Positions 9,878 to 18,228 of a stretch of 64,000 nt of DNA are shown in pieces. Position 1 is the stretch's first letter, and the number at the start of each line of letters is the position of its first letter. The position numbers were made by a program, and so were the translations under genes. Source of the stretch: Leucobacter chromiireducens (GTDB taxonomy: Bacteria > Actinomycetota > Actinomycetes > Actinomycetales > Microbacteriaceae); assembly GCF_003917135.1 (NCBI RefSeq), contig NZ_RPDI01000006.1, positions 85,228 to 149,227 of the forward strand, written 5' to 3'. The notes beneath the pieces were generated by a model. That model ran no database searches. It was not told where the DNA came from and worked only from the letters and a program-made list of their open reading frames with translations.

Positions 9878-10908
9878 GCAGTACCTCCGTGTGTCGAGTC
9901 GGCCCCATCCACGCGGGCGGCGAGCCCGGTCAGCAGCGCGGCCGCGGTGTCCGCGTCGTCAACGGTCACCGCGAAGATGCGGCCATCGTGCCGGGTGACC
10001 ACGATACCGCTGCCGGCGCGCAGCACCACCCCGGTGCGGCCGGGTGCCCAGCGGATCCCCCAGCCGCCAAAGTCAGCGAGCGGCTGAATCGACTCGGCCG
10101 AGGCGTGCCCCACCTCGGCGAGCGGCACGCGAAGCACCGGCCAGCCGAGCGCGGAGCGCGCCGTGAGCCCCGCGGCGTCCACGCGCACCCGAAACACCGT
10201 CGTCGCGGGAATCAGCACGGCGATGAGCGCGCCGACGCCGAGCAGGATCCAGGCCTCGGGCCGTCCGTCGCTGAGCAGCCAGATCCCGCCACCCCAGAGG
10301 CACGCGGTCGCGCCGAGCAGCACCCCGACGAACGCCGCGGAGCTGCGGGCCGTACGGTACCACACCGCGCGCTCCGAGATCCCGAGCTCCATCGCACGCG
10401 CCGGTTGCGTGTCGCGCTCGTCGACCGTGACCGCCGGCTGCACGGCCCAGGCGAGGGCGCCGCCAAGCGGCAGGAGCGCGATCCCGAGCAGGCCCGCCCA
10501 GCCGAGCGGCGGGGCGAGCCGCGCGTCGGCGACGTCGAGCTGGATCACCGCCCCGGCGACGAGGAAGAACTGCAGCATCACGGTGGTGCCTGCGCTCAGC
10601 GCGGCGAGCAGGCGGTTGAAGCCCGACCAGCGCGGGAGCCTGCGTTTCCGCCCGGAGGCCGAGCCGACGCTCGCGAACCAGAGCAGGAGCACCAGCGGCA
10701 CGCCGATGCCCGCGCTGAGCGCGGCGAACGTCCACGGCGGCCCGAAGCCGTCCGGGCCGTGCATGCCCGACCAGTGCGTTGCCGCGGGATCCGGCAGGCG
10801 CGGGAGCCACACGAGCAGGAGCGCAGCCGCGAGCGCCGTGATCCCGAGCGGGACGATGAGCGCCACCCACCTCGCGGCGGACCGGGCACGGCGCAGTTCG
10901 GCGTTCAC
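9874..10908 (-). CDS. DUF1648 domain membrane protein
   Basis: 344 aa. The N-terminal part, a membrane helix followed by LPDPAATHWSGMHGPDGFG, matches the DUF1648 pattern (LPDxIPxHWNxxGxPDG). Several further membrane segments follow, and the last 100 residues look like a soluble PH-like domain (VFRVRVDAAGLTARSALGWP). The function of DUF1648 proteins is unknown; they are often encoded beside GntR/YtrA-type regulators, as here. It overlaps the CPBP start by 4 bases and the GntR stop by 4 bases, so the three genes form one transcription unit. Confidence 0.82.
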   Translation of the reverse strand: MNAELRRARSAARWVALIVPLGITALAAALLLVWLPRLPDPAATHWSGMHGPDGFGPPWTFAALSAGIGVPLVLLLWFASVGSASGRKRRLPRWSGFNRLLAALSAGTTVMLQFFLVAGAVIQLDVADARLAPPLGWAGLLGIALLPLGGALAWAVQPAVTVDERDTQPARAMELGISERAVWYRTARSSAAFVGVLLGATACLWGGGIWLLSDGRPEAWILLGVGALIAVLIPATTVFRVRVDAAGLTARSALGWPVLRVPLAEVGHASAESIQPLADFGGWGIRWAPGRTGVVLRAGSGIVVTRHDGRIFAVTVDDADTAAALLTGLAARVDGADSTHGGTA

Positions 10909-11300
10909 GCTGGCACGCTCCGCTCGGCCGGGCCCTCGCCCGCGGCGGGGCCGGGGATCGCGTTCGAGACGAGCGCGGCGAGCGCGGCCCCGGAGAGCCC
11001 CAGCTGCACGGCGCGCTCGACGAGTGCGGCGACCTCCGTGCGCAGCTCGGCCATGGCCCCGGCTGCCGGTGTGACGACCGCTCCGCGCCGCCGCTTCAGT
11101 TCGATCAGCCCCTCATCGCGCAGCAGCTGGTACGCCCGGAGCACCGTATGCACGTTCAGTTCCAGGCCGGCGGCCACCTCTCTGGCCGGTGGCAGCGCCT
11201 GCCCGGCGACGAGGCGCCCCGCGGCGATGTCCGTCCGCACGGAGTGCGCGATCTGCGCGTACAGCGGCAGCTCACTGTCCTCGGAAATGCGAATCATCAT
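10905..11300 (-). CDS. GntR-family regulator, YtrA subfamily
   Basis: 131 aa, the short length typical of YtrA-type repressors. A winged helix (LYAQIAHSVRTDIAAGRLVAGQ, PPAREVAAGLELNVHTVLRAYQLLRDEG) is followed by a short dimerisation helix pair instead of a full ligand domain. The start ATG at 11300 has GAGGAGG 8 nt upstream. A 21-bp palindrome overlaps the ribosome site and is a likely autoregulatory operator. It is the first gene of the operon with the DUF1648 and CPBP membrane proteins. Confidence 0.87.
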   Translation of the reverse strand: MMIRISEDSELPLYAQIAHSVRTDIAAGRLVAGQALPPAREVAAGLELNVHTVLRAYQLLRDEGLIELKRRRGAVVTPAAGAMAELRTEVAALVERAVQLGLSGAALAALVSNAIPGPAAGEGPAERSVPA

Positions 11301-11313
11301 GGCGGCGTCCTCC

Positions 11314-11334
11314 TCGGGTAATAATTCTACCCGA
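11314..11334 (-). promoter_or_regulatory. palindromic operator before the GntR gene
   Basis: TCGGGTA and TACCCGA form 7-bp perfect arms around a 7-bp AT-rich spacer. It ends 14 bases before the ATG at 11300 and touches the ribosome site. Short palindromes in this position are typical autoregulatory sites for YtrA-type repressors. Confidence 0.55.
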
Positions 11335-11341
11335 AGTCGAA

Positions 11342-12274
11342 CTATTCGTGGGGGTCGCCGGGCGCGGCCGCTGCGGCGGCGGCGTGAGACCCGGTGCGCG
11401 GCCGCGACGGGAAGCCAGCCCGCCAGTACCACACGGCAGTGCCGACGAGACCGGCACCGGAGATGACCGCCCACCACGGGAAGCCTGGCACCTCGGGGCG
11501 TTTCCCCGCCACGTCGAGGTCCGCCTGGGGCGTTGGATCAATGCGCTCCCCTGTGACGAGGATCCGATGCGTGTTGACGCCGAGTGGGGTGCAGGTGATC
11601 AGCGTCATGAGGTCGCGGCCGGGCACCGCGCGAATCTCCTCCGTCGCGTCAGGGGCCACCACCTGAATATCAAACACCCGATAGCTGAACACGCGACCCA
11701 GCACCTCGACGCTGAACGTGTCGCCGTTCGACACTCGATCGAGATTCGTGAACATCGTGGCATTCGCGAGCCCGCGGTGCCCAGTCAGCACCGAGCGCGT
11801 CCCGTCCCCGCCCACCGGCAACGATGTTCCTTGCAGGTGCCCTACACCTGCGAGGAGGGTCGCGTCGCTTGTACCGTGATAGACCGGGAGGTCGAGATCG
11901 ATCGCCGGCACACGCAATCGCGCCAATGAACCAGTGGGATCCGCGTCAAGCAGCCCCCAGTAGTCGAGACGGGTCTCCGCGGATCCCGTGCCGGCTCCGG
12001 CGGCGATGTTTGCCCCCGACGCGAGAATCGCACCGGCCTCAAGGAGCTCGTTATACTCAGTCGCTTCTGCGATCGCGGCGGCGATCTCAGACTCGGCTTT
12101 CACGCTATTCGCCCGGGTCTGATCAAACACAATGTTGGATTGATTGCGCTGAGACACCCACGATGCGGCGGTGGGATAGACCAAGAGTGACATCCCGCCC
12201 AGCAGCGCAATCGCGATGACAAGATTGACCCATTCGAAGCGCCAGCGGCGGCGCTGCGTGGTCACTGCAGCCAT
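11342..12274 (-). CDS. class C (pilin) sortase
   Basis: 310 aa. It has an N-terminal membrane helix (16-34), an extracellular sortase domain with catalytic His in TGHRG (H166), Cys in TLITCTP (C228) and Arg in THRILVTG (R237), and a C-terminal membrane helix (WWAVISGAGLVGTAVWYW). Two membrane anchors and its place directly after the pilin gene make it a pilus-polymerising class C enzyme. It cleaves LPxTG-type motifs, here LPITG in both neighbours, and joins pilin subunits through a pilin-motif lysine. ATG at 12274 was chosen because AGGAAGGG lies 6 nt upstream. A clear DPF/W lid motif is not visible. Confidence 0.92.
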   Translation of the reverse strand: MAAVTTQRRRWRFEWVNLVIAIALLGGMSLLVYPTAASWVSQRNQSNIVFDQTRANSVKAESEIAAAIAEATEYNELLEAGAILASGANIAAGAGTGSAETRLDYWGLLDADPTGSLARLRVPAIDLDLPVYHGTSDATLLAGVGHLQGTSLPVGGDGTRSVLTGHRGLANATMFTNLDRVSNGDTFSVEVLGRVFSYRVFDIQVVAPDATEEIRAVPGRDLMTLITCTPLGVNTHRILVTGERIDPTPQADLDVAGKRPEVPGFPWWAVISGAGLVGTAVWYWRAGFPSRPRTGSHAAAAAAAPGDPHE

Positions 12275-12331
12275 CGAATACCCTTCCTGAAGATGCACGA
12301 ACCCTGTACCAAGCCGGTCCGCTCATGGGAT

Positions 12332-12366
12332 GAGGGGCGGGGCCCCAATTTGGCACCCCACCCCTC
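12332..12366 (-). terminator. hairpin between major pilin and sortase genes
   Basis: GAGGGGCGGGG and CCCCACCCCTC form an 11-bp stem with one C-A mismatch (G-T wobble on the transcribed minus strand) and a 13-nt loop. It starts 16 bases past the pilin stop. It has no T-run, so it likely attenuates rather than ends transcription, giving more pilin than sortase. Confidence 0.5.
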
Positions 12367-12381
12367 AAGCACACCAGGGCG

Positions 12382-13857
12382 CTACTCCTGGAGCTGGTTC
12401 CGCTTCCGCCGTGCGTTCAGCAGCACACCAGCCACTGCGAGGAGCGCCACACCACCGATGCCGAGCAGCACGGTCCCCGCAGCACCGGTAATCGGCAGGT
12501 TCGGCAGGTCGCCTGGGTCGGAGCCGATCTGGGTGTTCACCACCACGAGCTCGGCGTCCTCCCCGGTGACCTCAAACAGCTGCCCGCCGACAAGCCCCTT
12601 GTAGCCCGCAGGAACCGAGGTCTCGTACACACAGTACTTCCCCTCAGCCAGAACCGCGTTCGGAGTCTTGCCATCGGTACCCGAGACGTCGCCGTCAACC
12701 ACCTTCGTCGCGGTGGGCGCCGGTGTTGCAGGACAGTTGGTCGCGCCAGCTGACGCGGTATAGACGTCAAACGTCGCCCCCGCGAGGGGGACGTTCGAGG
12801 CCGCCCCCTTATTCGCTGCCTCCTTCATGATGTGTGCGCCTCCGAAGAAGTCATCGGGGTCGACCACCGAGGGGCCGGTGCCTGGGTCTGTACTCGTGCC
12901 GTTGATCGTAATCTGGGCCTCGTTGGCAGTGGAGCCGCTGCCGGTTGCCGTCGCAGTAATCGTGAGGATCAGTTTGCCGCCCACGTTCGCGTCGAGCTTC
13001 GCAAGTCCCGGAGCGAGCATGGTGAGCACGACCTCGTCTCCGCCTGCCCCGCTCGGTGTCGTGAGCGTGTAATCGGTGCCCGCCACGAGCGGAACGTCGG
13101 TACCGCTCGGATTCTGCAGTACGACAGTGCCCCCGGTGTACGTCAGGAACGCGGCGAGCTGGTCATTGATGCGCACCTCATCGTATGTGCCGTCATCAGC
13201 GAGCGGCGGGATCGGCACAGTCACGTCAAAACTCACCTGGTCGCCCACCACAGTGCCATCCTTCGTGGCTCCCCCGCCGACCAGTGAATTCTTGGGGTAG
13301 ATGTGTGGATTGTAGTTCCATACGGGATCACCTGCTGCCCCAGTTCCTGGGTACGGGATCGTGATCACCGTCGGCGTCGCTGCGGGAATCGCGTTCTCTG
13401 CCGGCGTGCTCTCATAGACCACATATGCGTGGTCGGCCGGCAGCGAAAACTCGGTGGCGCCATCGGCAGCGGCGGTCGTCTGCTCGGGGAGGCACGTGAG
13501 CGTGAGCGTTTCGCCGCCCTCTTCTGCGACCGGGTTCCCCCCGCCGTCGATGGTGACCGTCACACCAGCGAGGCGCTCCCAATCGGCCGGGATCGTGAGA
13601 TCAATCTCCTCGATGGTGCACGCGGTGAAGCCCGCAACAAGTGGGGTGGCGCCGCCCGTATCGATCTGAGATCCGTCATTGGGTCCCAGGTTGCCGGATT
13701 CGGGCTGCTCAAGCTTGTGGACGGTGAGCGTGCCGGTGCCGCCATCACCCGGAGCCGCCAGCGCTGGCCCGGCGATCATCGTGACGGTGCCGACCGCGAT
13801 CGCGGTGACACTCAGGAGGGATAACGCCGTGGTACGGCGAGTACGCGAACTATTCAC
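12382..13857 (-). CDS. LPXTG-anchored major pilin (SpaH/EbpB type)
   Basis: 491 aa. A Sec signal peptide (about 1-34, ending GPALA) is followed by pilin domains. The pilin motif is NPHIYPKN with the cross-linking lysine at K189. A C-terminal Cna-B/SpaA-type domain carries the E-box KYCVYETSVPAGY (Glu412). The sorting signal is LPITG (454-458), then a hydrophobic helix and the tail NARRKRNQ. These are the hallmarks of a sortase-polymerised pilus shaft with internal isopeptide bonds. The start is GTG at 13857 with AAAGGAA 5 nt upstream; longer upstream reading lacks a signal peptide at its end. The partners are the upstream tip adhesin and the downstream sortase. Confidence 0.92.
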   Translation of the reverse strand: MNSSRTRRTTALSLLSVTAIAVGTVTMIAGPALAAPGDGGTGTLTVHKLEQPESGNLGPNDGSQIDTGGATPLVAGFTACTIEEIDLTIPADWERLAGVTVTIDGGGNPVAEEGGETLTLTCLPEQTTAAADGATEFSLPADHAYVVYESTPAENAIPAATPTVITIPYPGTGAAGDPVWNYNPHIYPKNSLVGGGATKDGTVVGDQVSFDVTVPIPPLADDGTYDEVRINDQLAAFLTYTGGTVVLQNPSGTDVPLVAGTDYTLTTPSGAGGDEVVLTMLAPGLAKLDANVGGKLILTITATATGSGSTANEAQITINGTSTDPGTGPSVVDPDDFFGGAHIMKEAANKGAASNVPLAGATFDVYTASAGATNCPATPAPTATKVVDGDVSGTDGKTPNAVLAEGKYCVYETSVPAGYKGLVGGQLFEVTGEDAELVVVNTQIGSDPGDLPNLPITGAAGTVLLGIGGVALLAVAGVLLNARRKRNQLQE

Positions 13858-13970
13858 AACAGTTCCTTTCGTTGGGCACTGCGTTGTACAAAGTTGGTGG
13901 GAAAGCACTCCGGCACTAGCGGGAGACGGCGGCTTGCGGGCCAGCGTGCGCGCGCGAACGGTCATCGCTC

Positions 13971-16835
13971 TCACGGCGCACCACCAGGAACGACTGAGTC
14001 ACCTCTCGCGAGGTTCCACCGACGCCAGCCGTAGCCCCCTGCGGCGATGAGCAGTCCGACGCCGCCACCGAGCGTGAATACCCACGCCCCAAGCCCGCCA
14101 GTGATCGGGAGCTTCGGCAGGTCCGTTGGAGCTGCGGCAACGATGCGGATGACCTGGTGTGTGCCCTGCGGCACATCGGCGATTCCTCCCGGGAGTGCGA
14201 CCCAACAATCCGCTGGCGCGGCAGCCACGTTCTGGATGGTTGCGACGCACTCGTCACGGCCGAGATCAAGAGCTTCGTACCCGATGATCGACAGCCCGTC
14301 AGGGGCGGTACCGGAGAACTCGTACTCCCCCGGTCGCGCTGGGATCTGCGGCATCCCGTCAGTGAGTTCCACATGAAAATCGGCGACGTCCGTGCTGCCG
14401 GAGAGCGACCAGCCGTCAGTCGGTGCTGCGGTCTGGCCACCGAGCCGATGCGACACGAAGCTGAGGTGCGCGGTCTGGTTCCTGATGGTGCAACTCAGAG
14501 GTTCAGCGAGGTCGGCATCAGCTGGGACCGTGATCGTCGCGGCGGCCGGCTCAAACACCTCGGTCGGGAGCGCGACACCGTCCGCGTCGACGCACTCAAC
14601 TGCACCGAGTGGAAGATACTTCCCGGCGTCAGCGTCAGGACTTGGGTCGGTACGGAGTCGCTCACCAACGGTGTACGTCACCTCCCGTTGAAGTTCCGCT
14701 ACTGCACCGCCACTCATCACCACGGTCTCGGCACCGTCGGATACCGTGATCTCCCAGTTTTCGGGAGCGACGTCCGCGATCCCCGGCGCCGGCTCTGAGA
14801 CCGGCTCGACAATCTTCAGGCCGGTCATCTTCAGAGGAATCAAGACGAGCAGCTCGCAGGGCGGCGCGCTCACCTCGGAGACGTTCCCCGCACGGTCGGT
14901 CTGTGTCACGGTAAACGTGTATGTTCCGTTTCCGAGGGCGGGGTCGACAGTGTAGGTCCAGTTCGTTCCGGAGACGATCCCCTCACCCACACGTTCGTCG
15001 GATTCGAAGACCTGCACCGTCGCTTCGGCTTCCACGCCGCTCCCAGAGAACGTCGGTGTCGTGTTCTCCGTCGGGCTCACTGGGCAGAGCATCGTCAGCG
15101 GCGCGGGCGCGACCGTATCGACGGTGAAAGTGACCCCCCACGTGGTCGGGTTCTCGGGGTCATCCGGGTTCGACGGATGACTCGAGAGATTGAAGTTCCC
15201 AGGCACCTGATCTGTTTGAATCGCGACCACCGTATACTCCCCGTCCGTGAGCACCGGCGAGGGTCGATACGTAAAGCTCCAGTTCCCGGACGCGTCAACG
15301 ACGACATCGCCAGCTTCGACACCCTCGTGCTCGCCATCGACGAGCTGCACGAGGCTCGGGTCATTGAAGTCGGTGATCGAGGTGCCTGCGGCAAGCTTGA
15401 GCGAGATCGTGTGACCGGGGGTACCCGTCCCGGAGATCGTGATCTCGTCATTCGCGTTCGTGTGTGAGCCCTCTGGCGGCGTCGTAATGACCGGCGCATC
15501 AGGGAGCGGGATGTCATAGCCGTAGTACACCGTCGCGGTTTCCCAGCCTTCAAGCGCACCACGCTCGGTCATCTGGCCGGACGCGTCGAATAGCTCAGCC
15601 GCGGTGTAGGAGATCACCGGGGACCCATAGGACGAGTTTGGCGTGAGCGGGTCACGCGCCTCCGGCCAGGCGACGAGCTTGTAATACCCGGTACCCCCGG
15701 CGTCACGAAAGTCAATCGCACCGTCGACTGCGACGTTCTCAGTGAGCCCCTGTGCGCCTTGCTCGGCCGTCCATCCCATTGCGGGAGCATCAGGCCGCGC
15801 AGACTGCGCGAGGTTCTTGATGATGTACCGCTCGGCCGAAGAACGACTGTCGCGGGAGAGGTTGCCGGACAAGCGGATTGGACCGGTGTTGATCGACTCC
15901 ACGAGCGAGTTGTCCTCGTTGACCCAGGCGTACCACATGCTTTCGGTGATCGTTCCGGTGGGCCCCGCCTCGGGAGCCGCGTTTCGGGTCGCGTTGTTGA
16001 CGAGGTCCAGCCCGACTGAGTTGGGCGGCAGCACGCCGGCGGGCTGACCATTCAGACCGTAGTCGAGTACGGCGCCCCAGTTCGCTTGCCCACCGCTCCA
16101 GAGCCCTTGGATGTTGTCCCACGGGATGCGATACTGCGGCCCGGTGATCGCGGTCGAGACTCTGCCGCCGTAGTACCAGTAGAACGTCATGGGCTCCACC
16201 GTAAGCGCAGAAGCAATCCATGACGTGGACGTCGTCGGGGCCCCCGTCGCGTAGCTGAAGTAGTAGTTCAGCGTCGACTCAAGTCCCCCTGGGATATTCG
16301 TTGCCGCAGGCGTGTTCGCGATATCGATGTCCCCCTCGACTGACATCACGAGAAAGTCGTAGCCACCGGAGACGATCACCTTGTGGATCGTAAAGTACTC
16401 GTCGCGGTTCTGCGCCCACGCTGTTGCACCGGCTTGCCCGCCGCCCAGCGTGTTGATGTAGCGGTGGCTCTTGAGCGCCGAACTGGTGTTGTAGTCATGC
16501 CCCACCCGGAGCTGCTGTCCATTCACCGACTGCAGGTTCCCTGTGACGGGATCGACGTACCCGTGCGGCACGCGAATCACGACATCGCCGCGCAGCTCGT
16601 CGACATCGCCATCGATGCGGTCCCAAAACGCCTGGACCTTGTACACGACGGGCGCGTCGGGGTCGGCCGCAGCAGCCGGCTCTGCACCAGCACCCACATG
16701 GGCACTCGCAAGCCCGAACACCGCAATGCACAGCGTGAGGATTGCGCTCACGACTCGCCGAGCGCGCGAGCGCGGTGCTCGCCCCTGGACTGGCGCGGGC
16801 GCACAGGTTCCCCAAGTTTTCTTCAGTTTTACCAC
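13971..16835 (-). CDS. large LPXTG cell-wall adhesin, probable pilus tip protein
   Basis: 954 aa. The signal peptide has a basic region RSRARR and a hydrophobic stretch at 28-47. Roughly 60-470 is a unique domain with many Trp/Tyr/Asn and no family I recognise. Two bacterial Ig-like modules follow at about 480-600 and 620-710 (PVITTPPEGSHTNANDEITISG; TENTTPTFSGSG ... DRAGNVSEVS). Further beta-rich repeats lead to LPITG (909-913), a membrane helix and a positively charged tail. The start GTG at 16835 is the only good candidate ahead of the signal peptide, but it has only a G-rich stretch as ribosome site, so the 5' end is less certain. As first gene of the pilus operon it is likely the tip subunit. 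Confidence 0.85.
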   Translation of the reverse strand: MVKLKKTWGTCAPAPVQGRAPRSRARRVVSAILTLCIAVFGLASAHVGAGAEPAAAADPDAPVVYKVQAFWDRIDGDVDELRGDVVIRVPHGYVDPVTGNLQSVNGQQLRVGHDYNTSSALKSHRYINTLGGGQAGATAWAQNRDEYFTIHKVIVSGGYDFLVMSVEGDIDIANTPAATNIPGGLESTLNYYFSYATGAPTTSTSWIASALTVEPMTFYWYYGGRVSTAITGPQYRIPWDNIQGLWSGGQANWGAVLDYGLNGQPAGVLPPNSVGLDLVNNATRNAAPEAGPTGTITESMWYAWVNEDNSLVESINTGPIRLSGNLSRDSRSSAERYIIKNLAQSARPDAPAMGWTAEQGAQGLTENVAVDGAIDFRDAGGTGYYKLVAWPEARDPLTPNSSYGSPVISYTAAELFDASGQMTERGALEGWETATVYYGYDIPLPDAPVITTPPEGSHTNANDEITISGTGTPGHTISLKLAAGTSITDFNDPSLVQLVDGEHEGVEAGDVVVDASGNWSFTYRPSPVLTDGEYTVVAIQTDQVPGNFNLSSHPSNPDDPENPTTWGVTFTVDTVAPAPLTMLCPVSPTENTTPTFSGSGVEAEATVQVFESDERVGEGIVSGTNWTYTVDPALGNGTYTFTVTQTDRAGNVSEVSAPPCELLVLIPLKMTGLKIVEPVSEPAPGIADVAPENWEITVSDGAETVVMSGGAVAELQREVTYTVGERLRTDPSPDADAGKYLPLGAVECVDADGVALPTEVFEPAAATITVPADADLAEPLSCTIRNQTAHLSFVSHRLGGQTAAPTDGWSLSGSTDVADFHVELTDGMPQIPARPGEYEFSGTAPDGLSIIGYEALDLGRDECVATIQNVAAAPADCWVALPGGIADVPQGTHQVIRIVAAAPTDLPKLPITGGLGAWVFTLGGGVGLLIAAGGYGWRRWNLARGDSVVPGGAP

Positions 16836-16852
16836 CCCCCGGTGTTGTGCAC

Positions 16853-16882
16853 AGCCTAGACATACACACCTGCAAATGTCTA
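16853..16882 (-). promoter_or_regulatory. probable promoter of the pilus operon with overlapping palindrome
   Basis: On the minus strand, TAGACA (16877-16882) and TAGGCT (16853-16858) are spaced by 18 bases as -35 and -10 elements. The sequence TAGACAT-N12-ATGTCTA, a 7-bp perfect inverted repeat at 16857-16882, covers nearly the whole promoter. That would place transcription start about 10 bases before the GTG of the tip gene. A repressor or activator site is likely. Confidence 0.45.
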
Positions 16883-16921
16883 TGCCCGGTACATGAAGAG
16901 ACCATGATTTGCACACAGAAA

Positions 16922-16958
16922 CCCCACGAGCACCAGGAAAAGCCTGTTGCTCGTGGGG
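16922..16958 (-). terminator. terminator after the glutaryl-CoA dehydrogenase gene
   Basis: CCCCACGAGCA pairs perfectly with TGCTCGTGGGG (11 bp, 15-nt loop). On the minus strand the stem is followed by TTTCTGTG. It ends transcription from the gene that stops at 16998 before it can enter the pilus operon. Confidence 0.75.
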
Positions 16959-16997
16959 CTCAGAATGAAGGGCTTCCGGGAGGGGAAGCGACGCCGA

Positions 16998-18161
16998 CTA
17001 GAACGCGGCGATGCCGGTCAGCTCGCGCCCGATCACGAGCTGGTGCACCTCGTCGGTGCCCTCGTACGTGCGCACCGACTCCAGGTTCGCCATGTGGCGC
17101 ATCACGGGGAAATCGTTCGTGATGCCGTCGCCACCGAGGATCGAGCGGCAGTTGCCCGCGATCTTGATGGCCTCGCGCACGTTATTCAGCTTGCCGACCG
17201 AAATCTGACCGTAGGTGAGATTGCCGGCGTCCTTCAGGCGGCCGAGGTGCAGCGCGAGGAGGAGGCCCTTCTCGTACTCGACGAACATGTCGGCGAGCTG
17301 CGCCTGGATGATCTGCTTCGAGCCGATCGGCGCACCGAACACCTCGCGGGTCTGCGAGCGCTCGACGGCCACCTCGAGGCAGGCGCGTGCCGCACCCATG
17401 ACGCCCCAGGCGATGCCGTAGCGCGCCTCGTTGAGGCACTTGAACGGCGCCGAGAGGCCCTTCGCCTCGGGCAGGATCGCGTCGAGCGGCAGGCGCACAT
17501 CGGTGAGCTCGATCTCGGTCTGCAGCGAGGCGCGCATCGAGAGCTTGTTCTCGATCGCGGTCGCCTGGAAGCCCGGCGTATCGGTCGGCACCACGAAGCC
17601 GCGGACGATGCCCTCCTCGTCCTTCGCCCAGATTACGCCCACCTTGGCGATCGTGGCGAGGCCGATCCAGCGCTTCTTGCCGTTGAGCACCCACTGATCG
17701 CCATCGCGGCGCGCGGTGGTAAGCATGGTGTTGGGGTCGGAGCCGCCCTGCGGCTCGGTGAGCCCGAAGAAGCCAACAGCCTCGCCGCGGCCCATGGCCG
17801 GCAGCCACTGCTGCTTCTGCTCCTCAGAGCCGAACTTGTAGATCGCGCCCATGGCGAGCGAGCCCTGCACGGAGAGCGCGGTGCGGAAGCCCGAGTCGAC
17901 CGCCTCGAACTCCATCGCGACGAGGCCGTACGCCACCGAGGAGGCGCCCTTCAGCCCGTAGCCGTTCATGTACATGCCGAACGCGCCGAACTCGCCCACC
18001 TCGGGGAGCAGCTCGACGGGCAGGCGGCGATCCTCGAACGCCTGGTCGATGATGGGCTTGATGCGGGTCTGCGCGAACTCGCGCGCCTTCATCTGCCACT
18101 CGCGCTCCTCTTCGGTGACGAAGTCGGAAACGTTGAACAGCTGGTCGATCGTCGTGGTCAT
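16998..18161 (-). CDS. gcdH: glutaryl-CoA dehydrogenase-type acyl-CoA dehydrogenase
   Basis: 387 aa FAD enzyme. The C-terminus RTYEGTDEVHQLVIGRELTGIAAF region matches the glutaryl-CoA dehydrogenase subgroup, with the catalytic base Glu367 in YEGT. Arg93 (GFRTALSVQ) corresponds to the residue that binds the gamma-carboxylate of glutaryl-CoA. The flavin/substrate loop FFGLTEPQGGSDP is intact. It would oxidise and decarboxylate glutaryl-CoA to crotonyl-CoA in lysine or glutarate breakdown. It lies 67 bases after a class III CoA-transferase gene that could activate glutarate, and has its own terminator. The symbol is given for the subgroup; substrate is inferred. Confidence 0.87.
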   Translation of the reverse strand: MTTTIDQLFNVSDFVTEEEREWQMKAREFAQTRIKPIIDQAFEDRRLPVELLPEVGEFGAFGMYMNGYGLKGASSVAYGLVAMEFEAVDSGFRTALSVQGSLAMGAIYKFGSEEQKQQWLPAMGRGEAVGFFGLTEPQGGSDPNTMLTTARRDGDQWVLNGKKRWIGLATIAKVGVIWAKDEEGIVRGFVVPTDTPGFQATAIENKLSMRASLQTEIELTDVRLPLDAILPEAKGLSAPFKCLNEARYGIAWGVMGAARACLEVAVERSQTREVFGAPIGSKQIIQAQLADMFVEYEKGLLLALHLGRLKDAGNLTYGQISVGKLNNVREAIKIAGNCRSILGGDGITNDFPVMRHMANLESVRTYEGTDEVHQLVIGRELTGIAAF

Positions 18162-18228
18162 GATGCTCCTTTGTCGGGATCTCGGAAAACGTGCGGGGTT
18201 CGGGGCTGGCGGCCGCGGAGCGCTGGGC

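Noticed and set aside
13858..13974. N-terminal extension of the major pilin
   Set aside because: The extension would put about 39 residues before the signal peptide. GTG 13857 has a good ribosome site and gives a normal signal peptide.
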